5,295 bases of DNA from Actinomycetes bacterium (GTDB lineage Bacteria; Actinomycetota; Acidimicrobiia; Acidimicrobiales; Bog-793), in the NCBI GenBank assembly GCA_021785095.1, contig JAJYGM010000157.1:1-5295 (forward strand), written 5' to 3'. Below, piece after piece: positions 1-5,295 of this stretch. Each line of letters begins with the position of its first letter. Positions within the stretch are counted from its first letter, which is position 1. The translations under genes were made by a program, and so were the position numbers. The notes under the pieces were generated by a model that was not told the origin of the DNA, ran no database searches, and saw only the letters and a list, made by a program, of their open reading frames with translations.

Positions 1-189
1 GGCGAAGGTCGCCTGCATGCGCTGGATCGACCGATTGGCCATCGGCAGCGACTTGGGTGGGAGGAGCGGATCGAAGAGGCGCTCGTAGGATTGGTACGTG
101 AGTCGGTCGCGTCCGTAATCGCTGAGGACGACCACCGTCCAGGGGCGCATCGCCTGGCTTCGGCCCGCCCGGCCCCGCCGCTGCACGAA
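1..189 (-). pseudogene. SF2 helicase fragment (motif VI and downstream), broken
   Basis: Read on minus, in the same codon register as the overlapping plus-strand recombinase frame, this stretch gives about 63 coherent residues with no stop. They begin FVQRRGRAGR, the motif VI arginine-finger signature of superfamily 2 DExD/H helicases. Next come a hydrophobic strand and aromatic-rich text (TVVVLSDYGRDRLTYQSYE, then LFDPLLPPKSLP) and NRSIQRMQATFA, running off the window edge. The Walker A/B motifs that should lie upstream, at higher coordinates, are absent because the sequence becomes recombinase near 190-210. The gene is therefore cut at its 5' side here and continues beyond position 1. I cannot name the helicase family. 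Large multi-domain helicases of defence islands are possible, but that is only inference. Seen: motif VI and an open frame. Known: motif VI belongs to the ATP-hydrolysing RecA-like domain 2. Confidence 0.6.
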
Positions 190-1275
190 CTGTGCGAGGT
201 CATGCTCTACCCCGGCCGGCACGAACCGCTCGTCAGCCCTGAGACCTGGCAGAAGGTGCAGGAGATCCTCGCCGCCAGGAACATCGCCGGCGACAAGCAG
301 CGCGATCACAACCACTACCTGAAGGGCTCCGTCTACTGCGGCACCTGTCAGAGCCGGCTGATCGTGAGCCATGCCAAGAACCGCCACGGCACGGTGTACC
401 CGTACTTCATCTGCCTTGGCCGGCAACAGAAGCGCACCGACTGCCGCCAGCAGGCGATCCGCATCAACCAGGCCGAGGATGCCGTCGCCCGCGCCTACGC
501 CTCCATCCACCTCACCCCCGAGCAGGCCGAGCAGGTGCGCGCCTTCGTGCTCAACGAGATGACCAGGCTGCATGCCACCACCGAGACCGAGCGCACCCTG
601 CAGGAGCGCCGGCTCGCCAAACTCCGCGACGAGCGCAAGAAGCTCCTCGACGCCCACTACGCCGACGGCATCCCGCTCGACCTCCTGAAGGCCGAGCAGG
701 CACGGATCGCCGCGGAGGCAACCGCCGCCGAAGCTCGCCTCGGCGCACTGCAGGGCAACTTCTCCACTGCAGAAGGGAACCTCGCGAAGGCCCTGAGCCT
801 CGTGCAGAACTGCGAGGCCGCCTACCTGAGCGCATCGGACAAGCTCCGCCGGCAGTTCAACCAGGCGTTCTTCAAGCGAATCCTGATCGACGACACCTAC
901 ACCGTGACAGGCGAACTCGCCGAGCCGTTCGACACGCTGCTCAGCGAGGAGATCCGGCTGGCCGCTGCTCGCCGCGCCCACCTGGAGCTCATCGACGCCG
1001 TGGAGGCGGTGTTCCGAGCCGGCGACGGCGACACGCCACTCGAACCGGAGCTCGCCCTCGCGAGTGCTACGAGAGGCCGGACACCGCCAACATCGCCGCG
1101 TGCGCAGGGTTTGAAAGAGAAGATTTTGGTTGGTGGAGGCGAGGGGACTCGAACCCCCGAACCTCTTGACTGCCAGTCAAGCGCTCTACCAACTGAGCTA
1201 CGCCCCCAGAAGGCTCCGGACAGGCTACCAGCGCCGGCCGAGGCGCTTGCTAGCTGGTGCGAGCCAACTGACTGA
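91..1275 (+). CDS. Large serine recombinase, C-terminal part only (truncated)
   Basis: The open frame runs from the window start; the first usable start codon is TTG at 91. Recognisable recombinase text begins only near residue 37 (LYPGRHEPLVSPETW, residues 39-53), the usual end of the 'Recombinase' domain before the zinc ribbon. The ribbon cysteines are C83 and C86 (CGTC), C108 and C118. A long charged coiled coil spans about 135-225, followed by the conserved tail around FNQAFFKRILIDD and GELAEPFDTLL. The N-terminal resolvase domain with the catalytic serine and most of the recombinase domain (roughly 250-300 residues) are missing, so the product cannot cut DNA. Codons before about 200 are antisense to the helicase fragment. 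Residues about 347-373 are antisense tRNA-Ala (GTRTPEPLDCQSSALPTEL is a typical tRNA mistranslation), so the natural C-terminus lies earlier, near residue 345. Likely a remnant of an integrative element; a start at 91 is probably not biological. Confidence 0.8.
   Translation: MVRESVASVIAEDDHRPGAHRLASARPAPPLHELCEVMLYPGRHEPLVSPETWQKVQEILAARNIAGDKQRDHNHYLKGSVYCGTCQSRLIVSHAKNRHGTVYPYFICLGRQQKRTDCRQQAIRINQAEDAVARAYASIHLTPEQAEQVRAFVLNEMTRLHATTETERTLQERRLAKLRDERKKLLDAHYADGIPLDLLKAEQARIAAEATAAEARLGALQGNFSTAEGNLAKALSLVQNCEAAYLSASDKLRRQFNQAFFKRILIDDTYTVTGELAEPFDTLLSEEIRLAAARRAHLELIDAVEAVFRAGDGDTPLEPELALASATRGRTPPTSPRAQGLKEKILVGGGEGTRTPEPLDCQSSALPTELRPQKAPDRLPAPAEALASWCEPTD
1131..1207 (-). tRNA. tRNA-Ala (anticodon GGC), CCA encoded
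   Basis: The minus strand folds into a complete 77-base cloverleaf. The acceptor stem GGGGGCG pairs with CGCCTCC and has the G3-U70 wobble that is the main identity element for alanyl-tRNA synthetase. The D arm contains AGTTGGTAG. The anticodon stem CTTGA/TCAAG encloses loop CTGGCAG, giving anticodon GGC, which reads GCC and GCU. The variable loop has 6 bases, the T arm has loop TTCGAGT, and A73 is followed by an encoded CCA at 1133-1131. It lies divergent from leuS, and its 3' end meets the tail of the recombinase frame. A weak -10-like TAGCCT lies upstream on minus at 1222-1227, with no convincing -35. Downstream of the CCA, minus strand 1130-1108 is locally T-rich but has no clear terminator stem. 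Confidence 0.97.
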
Positions 1276-1287
1276 TGGGCAGACCAC

Positions 1288-1338
1288 CAAGTGCCAGGCA
1301 AAGCGCGCCGAAAGGAGCGCGTCTTGCCTGCCATGTTG
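1288..1338. repeat. Long imperfect inverted repeat (51 bases)
   Basis: The left arm 1288-1308 and right arm 1317-1338 pair around an 8-base loop (CGAAAGGA, 1309-1316). From outside in: CAA/TTG, a bulged G at 1335, GTG/CAT with one G-T, a C-C mismatch, CAGGCAA/TTGCCTG, an A-C mismatch, one G-T, and CGCGC/GCGCG, for 19 pairs in all. No U-tract follows on either strand. It could be a terminator for transcripts arriving from the recombinase side or from minus, a protein-binding palindrome, or a recombinase site. It lies upstream of the proposed leuS -10 box, so it is unlikely to be in the leuS leader if that promoter is the one used. Confidence 0.55.
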
Positions 1339-1441
1339 CCAAGAAGCCAGCCGCCCGGCCCGCAGCAGGACCGCGAACCAGCGCAACACGCCGCCACGAA
1401 CACGCGAACACGCTACGGAGAGCGCCCGACCCCCACTCCAC

Positions 1442-1447
1442 TAAATT
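1442..1447 (+). promoter_or_regulatory. Leaderless-type -10 box of leuS (TAAATT)
   Basis: TAAATT fits the TAnnnT pattern of sigma-70-type -10 elements. It is an AT-rich island in GC-rich surroundings, separated from the leuS ATG by exactly six bases (CGCTCC). A start 7 bases after the box falls on the A of ATG, so the mRNA would have no 5' leader. No AGGAGG-like ribosome site precedes the ATG, which fits. No clear -35 hexamer is seen. Confidence 0.55.
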
Positions 1448-1453
1448 CGCTCC

Positions 1454-3916
1454 ATGTCCGACGCCTACGACGTCCAGGAGGTAGAGGCGCGCTGGCAGCG
1501 CCGATGGGAGGACGAGGGGACCTACCGTGTCGACCTCGACGACCCCCGCCCTGCGTCGTACGTCCTCTGCATGTACCCGTACCCGAGCGGCCCGGCGCAC
1601 CAGGGCCACGTCCGCAACTACACGTTCGGGGACGTCCTCGTCCGCTACCGCACGATGAAGGGTGAGGCGGTCCTCTCCCCCTTCGGGTTCGACTCGTTCG
1701 GGCTCCCGGCGGAGAACGCCGCCATCAAGGGCGGCGCGCATCCCCGTGAGTACACCGAAGCACGCATCGCCGAGCTGAAGAGCTCCGTCCAGCGCCTCGG
1801 TGCCGTCTACGACTGGCGCCGAGAGCTGCGCAGCCACGACCCCGACTACATCAAGTGGAACCAGGTCATCTTCCAGGCCCTCTTGGAGCACGGCCTGGCC
1901 TACCGCGCCAACGCTCCCGTCAATTGGTGCCCTGGCTGCCAGACCGTCCTGGCGAACGAGCAGGTCCTGTCCGACGGCACCTGCGAGCGCTCCGGCGACG
2001 TCGTCGAGCGCCGCGACCTCGAGCAGTGGTTCTTCAGGATCACCCGCTACGCCGAGGAGCTGCTCGACGCGCTCGACGCGCTCGACTGGCCCGAGCGGGT
2101 GAAGACGATGCAGCGCAACTGGATCGGTCGCTCGGAGGGCGCCCAGTTCACGATGAAGATCGCCGAACACCCCGAGCAAGAGATCGAGGTGTTCACGACC
2201 CGACCCGACACGGGCTTCGGGATGACCTACGCCGTATTGGCCCCCGAGCACCCGCTCATCGACGAGGTCACGACAGCTGGGCAGCGCCAGGCGGTGGACG
2301 AGATCCTGGAGCGCGCGAGGCGGTCGACCGACGTCGAACGCCTCTCGTCCGAAGGCACCCTCGAGAAGCGCGGCGCCTTCACGGGCTCCCACTGCATCAA
2401 CCCCTTCAACGGTCAGCCGGTCCCGCTCTTCGTGGCCGACTACGTGCTCGGCAGTTACGGCACCGGGGCGATCATGGCGGTCCCTGCCGAGGACGAGAGG
2501 GACTGGGACTTCGCAAAGGCGTACGGCCTGCCGATCGTCCGAACGGTCGAGCCACCGCCTGACACTCCGGCCGCAGCAGATCAGGCCGCCTATGCCGGCG
2601 ACGGCCCGCACATCAACTCCGACTGGATGGACGGCCTCGACACCGCCGCCGCCAAGCAGAAGGCCATCGAGTGGCTCGAGCACGGGGGCATCGGCCACCG
2701 GATGGTCAACTACCGCCTGCGCGACTGGCTGATCAGCCGCCAGCGCTACTGGGGCTGCCCGATCCCCATCCTCTACTGCCCGAACGACGGGATCGTCCCC
2801 GTCCCCACCGAAGATCTGCCCGTGCTGCTCCCCGAGGACGTCGAGTTCCGTCCGACTGGCGAGTCGCCGCTTCGCTACCACGAGGGGTTCCTCCACGCCA
2901 CCTGTCCCCGCTGCGGCGCCCCCGCCGTCCGGGAGACCGACACGATGGACACGTTCGTGGACTCGTCGTGGTACTTCCTGCGCTTCGCCGATCCGCACGA
3001 CGAGGCGGCGCCGATCAACATCGCCGCCGCCCACAAGTACCTGCCCGTCGATCGCTACATCGGCGGCATCACGCACGCGATCCTCCACCTCTTGTACTCC
3101 CGCTTCTACACGCGCGCGCTCGGCGACATGGGCCTCGGCCCGAAGGAGCTCCGTGAGCCCTTCGCCAACCTGTTCTGCCAGGGCATGATCCGCCTCGGCG
3201 GCCGGGCGATGTCGAAGTCGCTGGGCAACGTCGTCCCGCCGGGCGAGTACTTCGAGCGGGTAGGCGCCGACGCGCTCCGCCTCTTCCACCTCTTCGCCGG
3301 GCCGCCGGTGGAGGACATCGACTGGACCGACCAGGCCGACGAGATCATCGAGGGATGCTCCCGCTACCTGGCGAGGGTCTGGCGGCTGGCGACGGACGAG
3401 CCGGGGGCGGAGCCGGGAGCAGCGCAGGCGGGCACGGCAGAAGACCTGCGCCGAGCCGTCCACGCGGCGATCGCCAAGGTCAGCGCGGACATCGAGCGCT
3501 ACGGCTTCAACACGGCCGTCGCGTCGCTCATGGAGCTGACGAACACCATCTACAAGCACATCCACGCCGGCACGGACGGCGAGACCGTCGACGAAGCGAT
3601 CAAGACCCTGCTCGAGCTACTGGCGCCGATGGCCCCGCACCTCGCCGCCGAGGCGTTCGAGCGCCGCTATGGCGGCCACGTCCACACCCAGGCATGGCCT
3701 GTGGCAGACCCCGCCTACCTCGTCGCCGACCAGGTGACCATGATCGTCCAGGTGAACGGCAAGGTCCGGGACCGCCTCGAGGTCGCCGCCGGGATCACCG
3801 AAGAAGAGGCGGTCGAGCGCGCCCTCCAGTCCGAGAAGGTCCGCGAGCAGCTCAAGGGAGTCGAGCCGAGGCGGGTGATCGCCCGGCCGCCGAAGCTCGT
3901 GAACGTCGTGGCCTGA
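1454..3916 (+). CDS. leuS: Leucyl-tRNA synthetase (class I)
   Basis: Cytosolic enzyme that activates leucine with ATP and charges tRNA-Leu; essential for translation. All 820 residues align with bacterial LeuRS. The HIGH motif is HQGH at 49-52 within [17 protein letters not shown]. Zinc module 1 has C159, C162 and C177, with S180 in place of the fourth Cys. The CP1 editing domain has TTRPDT at 248-253 and the DERD aspartates D347 and D350, so proofreading should be intact. The second half of the catalytic core has [12 protein letters not shown] (423-434), and zinc module 2 has C442, D445, C484 and C487. The KMSKS loop reads AMSKS (585-589), keeping the key second lysine K588. An anticodon-binding helical domain follows, then a C-terminal domain from about 760 ([14 protein letters not shown]). 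The leucine-specific insertion that E. coli has before KMSKS is absent, so the length is close to the short Bacillus-type enzyme. The ATG is supported by N-terminal alignment (HIGH position equals that of E. coli). Confidence 0.98.
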   Translation: MSDAYDVQEVEARWQRRWEDEGTYRVDLDDPRPASYVLCMYPYPSGPAHQGHVRNYTFGDVLVRYRTMKGEAVLSPFGFDSFGLPAENAAIKGGAHPREYTEARIAELKSSVQRLGAVYDWRRELRSHDPDYIKWNQVIFQALLEHGLAYRANAPVNWCPGCQTVLANEQVLSDGTCERSGDVVERRDLEQWFFRITRYAEELLDALDALDWPERVKTMQRNWIGRSEGAQFTMKIAEHPEQEIEVFTTRPDTGFGMTYAVLAPEHPLIDEVTTAGQRQAVDEILERARRSTDVERLSSEGTLEKRGAFTGSHCINPFNGQPVPLFVADYVLGSYGTGAIMAVPAEDERDWDFAKAYGLPIVRTVEPPPDTPAAADQAAYAGDGPHINSDWMDGLDTAAAKQKAIEWLEHGGIGHRMVNYRLRDWLISRQRYWGCPIPILYCPNDGIVPVPTEDLPVLLPEDVEFRPTGESPLRYHEGFLHATCPRCGAPAVRETDTMDTFVDSSWYFLRFADPHDEAAPINIAAAHKYLPVDRYIGGITHAILHLLYSRFYTRALGDMGLGPKELREPFANLFCQGMIRLGGRAMSKSLGNVVPPGEYFERVGADALRLFHLFAGPPVEDIDWTDQADEIIEGCSRYLARVWRLATDEPGAEPGAAQAGTAEDLRRAVHAAIAKVSADIERYGFNTAVASLMELTNTIYKHIHAGTDGETVDEAIKTLLELLAPMAPHLAAEAFERRYGGHVHTQAWPVADPAYLVADQVTMIVQVNGKVRDRLEVAAGITEEEAVERALQSEKVREQLKGVEPRRVIARPPKLVNVVA

Positions 3917-3941
3917 ACGGGCCCGGATGCCCGCTCAGGCC
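3910..3941. terminator. Bidirectional hairpin covering both stop codons
   Basis: The arms are GGCCTGA (3910-3916) with TCAGGCC (3935-3941), an A-C mismatch (3917/3934), then CGGGC (3918-3922) with GCCCG (3929-3933), around loop CCGGAT. The outer stem contains the leuS TGA (3914-3916) on one arm and the complement of the oxidoreductase stop (3935-3937) on the other. It lies exactly between two convergent genes and is symmetric, so it could end transcription both ways. There is no U-tract on either side, as is common in GC-rich actinomycetotes. Confidence 0.7.
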
Positions 3942-4942
3942 CGGAAGCTCGCCATGATCTCGGTGAACCGGCCCGACTCGAGCTGGTACGGCGCATAGAA
4001 CGAGAAACGATCGATCACATCCCCGAACCTCTCGCGCACGCGCACGGGCACTTCCTCCGGCGGTGCCACGACGGCGAACGCCTCGAGCACGTCGTCGTCG
4101 ATCAGCTCGGCCATCTTGCCCCACTCCCCCTGTCTCGAAAGGGGATGGAGCTCGCTCTGGAGGTCGCCCCATCCGTGGGCCTCGAGCACGGGCCGGTACG
4201 CCGGAGTGGAGCCGTAGAAGGCGATCTGAGCTTTCACCGCCTTCGTCGCGGCGGCCACCTGCTCGTCGGTGTCACCGGTCACGACGAAGCCCGGGTACGA
4301 CACCTGGAACGACGCCCTCTCCTTGCCGGCCTTCGCCAGGCCGCGCTCGATCGAGGGGATCGTCACCTCCCGTAGGTACTTCTCCGTCGTGAATCCGTGT
4401 ACGAGGAGGCCGTCCGCCACCTCGCCGGCGACCTCGGTCATGAGATGCCCGACGGCCGCGAGGAAGACCTTCGGCTTCCCGTACGGGTTCGGGCCCGGGT
4501 TGAAGAACGGCGTCATCAAGTTGAAGGTGTAGAAGTCGCCCTTGAAGTCGAGCTTGTCGCCACTCTGCCAGCAGTCCCAGATGGCGTGCATCGCTTGGAT
4601 GTACTCCTTCATCCGGGCAGCCGGGTGCGACCAGGGCATCGAGTACCGGCGCTCGATGTGCGGCTTGATCTGTGAGCCGAGCCCGAGCAGCAGACGGCCC
4701 TTCGAGAGCAGTTGGACGTCGTTTGCCATCGTGGCCGTGATCATCGGGCTCCGGCCGAACGCCACGACGATGCCCGTCCCGAGCTCGAGCCGTTCGGTCG
4801 TGCCGGCGGCGATAGCGAGGGTCAGCAGCGGGTCGTGGCCGGTCTCGGCTGCCCAGGCGCCGTCGTAGCCGTCCTCCTCGACGCGGCACGCCTGCTCGCC
4901 GATGTTGCTCGCGTCGAACCCGAAACCTCCGTCGATCAGCAT
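3935..4942 (-). CDS. F420-dependent LLM-class oxidoreductase (MSMEG_2256-like family)
   Basis: The 335-residue protein belongs to the luciferase-like monooxygenase (LLM) fold, a TIM barrel that in actinomycetotes mostly binds reduced coenzyme F420 for hydride transfer. It resembles the family annotated as TIGR03617. Visible landmarks are GYDGAWAAETGHDPLL (25-40), LELGTGIVVAFGRSPM (52-67), the strand LSKGRLLLGLGSQIKPHIERR (79-99), SMPWSHPAARMKEY, MTPFFNPGPNPYGKPKVFLA (143-162), EVAGEVADGLLVHGF, QIAFYGSTPAYRPVLEAHGW, and a C-terminal FSFYAPYQ. The length is normal for the family and the protein looks complete. There is no signal peptide or membrane segment, so it is cytosolic. The substrate cannot be told. 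The ATG at 4942 starts the conserved first strand. It has no ribosome site, but a TAnnnT box lies six bases upstream. It ends 18 bases from leuS, convergently, and lies 40 bases downstream of the PAC2-like tail on the same strand. Confidence 0.92.
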   Translation of the reverse strand: MLIDGGFGFDASNIGEQACRVEEDGYDGAWAAETGHDPLLTLAIAAGTTERLELGTGIVVAFGRSPMITATMANDVQLLSKGRLLLGLGSQIKPHIERRYSMPWSHPAARMKEYIQAMHAIWDCWQSGDKLDFKGDFYTFNLMTPFFNPGPNPYGKPKVFLAAVGHLMTEVAGEVADGLLVHGFTTEKYLREVTIPSIERGLAKAGKERASFQVSYPGFVVTGDTDEQVAAATKAVKAQIAFYGSTPAYRPVLEAHGWGDLQSELHPLSRQGEWGKMAELIDDDVLEAFAVVAPPEEVPVRVRERFGDVIDRFSFYAPYQLESGRFTEIMASFRA

Positions 4943-4948
4943 GCCGGA

Positions 4949-4954
4949 AAGCTA
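4949..4954 (-). promoter_or_regulatory. Leaderless-type -10 box of the LLM oxidoreductase gene (TAGCTT)
   Basis: On minus the order is TAGCTT, six bases (TCCGGC), then ATG at 4942. This is the same TAnnnT-N6-ATG layout as at leuS. No ribosome site precedes the ATG. The box lies in the 40-base gap after the PAC2-like stop, so the gene can have its own transcript. No clear -35 hexamer is present. Confidence 0.45.
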
Positions 4955-4955
4955 C

Positions 4956-4969
4956 TGCGGCACGCCGCA
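4956..4969. promoter_or_regulatory. 14-base perfect palindrome, possible operator
   Basis: TGCGGC and GCCGCA form perfect arms around a 2-base centre (AC). The site begins two bases upstream of the proposed -10 box of the oxidoreductase gene, inside the spacer where a repressor would block polymerase. Its 2-base centre makes an RNA hairpin poor, so a DNA-binding site is the simpler reading. It could instead be a chance GC-rich palindrome, or part of a terminator for the PAC2-like gene. Confidence 0.35.
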
Positions 4970-4982
4970 CGCTGTGGCCGGC

Positions 4983-5198
4983 CTATTCGGACCCGTCCGG
5001 CTCCGAATCGCCGCCGTTGTGCTCGCCGCGCAGGTAACGCTCGAGCTCCGCCGCGATCTCGTCTCCTGACGGAACATCCAGCTCGCCCGGGCCGGGGGTG
5101 CCTTCGAGGACGTCGATGTTCGTTTCGAGCTGGTGGACCATGGCGGCGTGCTCGGGGCTGCAGGTCGCGCCGGCGGCGGGGGACGGCTGGCTGACCAC
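4983..5198 (-). CDS. PAC2-family (proteasome assembly chaperone-like) protein, C-terminal tail only
   Basis: The frame ends at TAG (4983-4985). Its last part reads PEHAAMVHQLETNIDVLEG, then a Pro/Gly linker, VPSGDEIAAELERYLRGE and an acidic end. This matches the C-terminal helix pattern of actinobacterial PAC2 proteins as I remember it (a 'LE..yD' helix, then 'LPSGDE..AEFERFL'). A full PAC2 protein is about 250-300 residues; only about 60 are here. The formal GTG start at 5198 is not believable: the text before about 5160 is low-complexity antisense of another gene, and a TAG lies in frame at 5216-5214. The PAC2 gene is therefore broken here. It is codirectional with the oxidoreductase gene 40 bases downstream. 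Actinomycetotes carry 20S proteasomes and PAC2 homologues, which agrees with the taxon guess. Confidence 0.55.
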   Translation of the reverse strand: MVSQPSPAAGATCSPEHAAMVHQLETNIDVLEGTPGPGELDVPSGDEIAAELERYLRGEHNGGDSEPDGSE

Positions 5199-5259
5199 CC
5201 AGGCCGGGGCGCTCTACCATTCCACCGACGGTGGGCGGAGCTGGACGCCCGTGGACTGA
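5161..5259 (+). pseudogene. BNR/Asp-box repeat protein, extreme C-terminus (broken)
   Basis: The plus frame reads GDGWLTTQAGALYHSTDGGR then SWTPVD and stops at TGA (5257-5259). STDGGRSW is a textbook Asp-box (S-x-D-x-G-x-x-W), and the preceding strand and LYHS are the usual BNR blade edge of sialidase-like or photosystem-II-stability-like beta propellers. Upstream of about 5161 the plus strand is antisense to the PAC2-like tail and no longer reads as a propeller, so only the final blade is present. Function beyond the fold cannot be told. The exact left boundary is uncertain by about 15 bases. Confidence 0.5.
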
Positions 5260-5273
5260 GGCGGCTTCCTCAG
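5256..5273 (+). terminator. Hairpin at the stop of the Asp-box protein
   Basis: CTGAGG (5256-5261) pairs perfectly with CCTCAG (5268-5273) around loop CGGCTT, and the TGA stop lies in the left arm. No U-tract follows. Its position on a stop codon resembles the leuS hairpin and supports a real gene end here. The last 22 bases of the window show nothing recognisable. Confidence 0.4.
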
Positions 5274-5295
5274 AGAGCCAGCCGGTGGGGAACGC

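Larger units (their letters stand above)
1208..1453. other. Intergenic region between tRNA-Ala and leuS
   Basis: These 246 bases show no credible gene; the open frames crossing it are low-complexity shadows. It should hold the promoters of two divergent genes. Visible structures are a small hairpin with arms AGCGCC (1230-1235) and GGCGCT (1242-1247), a long imperfect palindrome at 1288-1338, and a -10-like box at 1442-1447. The stop of the recombinase read-through frame is at 1273-1275. Confidence 0.6.

Noticed and set aside
1230..1247. Small hairpin AGCGCC/GGCGCT as a terminator
   Set aside because: The stem is only six pairs, has no U-tract and lies where the tRNA promoter should be; too weak to annotate separately.
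897..1403. A 168-codon minus frame spanning the recombinase end, tRNA and gap
   Set aside because: It contains the tRNA-derived text GRSSVGRALDWQSRGSGVRVP, a well-known false translation of a tRNA gene, and its remainder is shadow sequence.
1208..1453. A T-box leader controlling leuS
   Set aside because: No T-box consensus (AGGGTGG-type sequence), no specifier loop with a leucine codon, and the likely promoter starts transcription at the ATG.
1250..3565. A 771-codon open frame on minus opposite leuS
   Set aside because: It is the high-GC shadow of leuS: rich in Arg, Ala, Val and Gly, no recognisable domain, while the plus strand is an unmistakable LeuRS.
4269..4970. Several open frames of 60-230 codons in other frames of the oxidoreductase region
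   Set aside because: All are Arg/Pro/Ala-rich shadows of the LLM oxidoreductase gene, which has clear family motifs.
1..5295. CRISPR array, insertion-sequence ends or a toxin-antitoxin pair
   Set aside because: No regularly spaced repeats, no terminal inverted repeats with a transposase, and no small gene pair were found.

Overview
The window is GC-rich bacterial DNA, probably from an actinomycetote. The signs are strong G/C bias at third codon positions, an F420-dependent luciferase-like oxidoreductase, a probable PAC2-family protein, and leaderless-type starts. I cannot assign a class or genus. No new multi-gene system is visible. The core is ordinary chromosome, and both ends look like broken or chimeric joins.

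Left part (1-1275). Minus strand 1-189 carries a fragment of a superfamily 2 helicase with motif VI (QRRGRAGR). From about 190-210 the plus strand becomes the C-terminal part of a large serine recombinase: tail of the recombinase domain, zinc ribbon and coiled coil. Its catalytic N-terminus is missing. The recombinase frame then runs without a stop through the antisense strand of a tRNA-Ala(GGC) gene (minus, 1131-1207). This suggests a decayed integrative element ending beside the 3' end of that tRNA.

Middle (1208-3941). A 246-base non-coding gap holds a long imperfect palindrome (1288-1338) and a leaderless-type promoter (TAAATT, six bases before the ATG). It is followed by complete leuS, encoding leucyl-tRNA synthetase (1454-3916, plus). 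leuS converges on the next gene with 18 bases between the stop codons, and one hairpin contains both stops.

Right part (3935-5295). A complete gene for an F420-dependent LLM-class oxidoreductase lies on minus (3935-4942), again with a TAnnnT box six bases before the ATG. Upstream of it, also on minus, is the C-terminal tail of a probable PAC2 (proteasome assembly chaperone-like) protein. That reading loses sense near 5160, where the plus strand starts to encode the last residues of a BNR/Asp-box repeat protein ending at 5259 in its own hairpin.

The genes do not form one pathway. LeuRS and tRNA-Ala are translation housekeeping, the recombinase is mobile-element debris, and the oxidoreductase plus PAC2-like gene look like ordinary chromosomal neighbours. 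The two abrupt strand-switching joins, each near a window end, should be tested as assembly or amplification chimeras before any biological reading.
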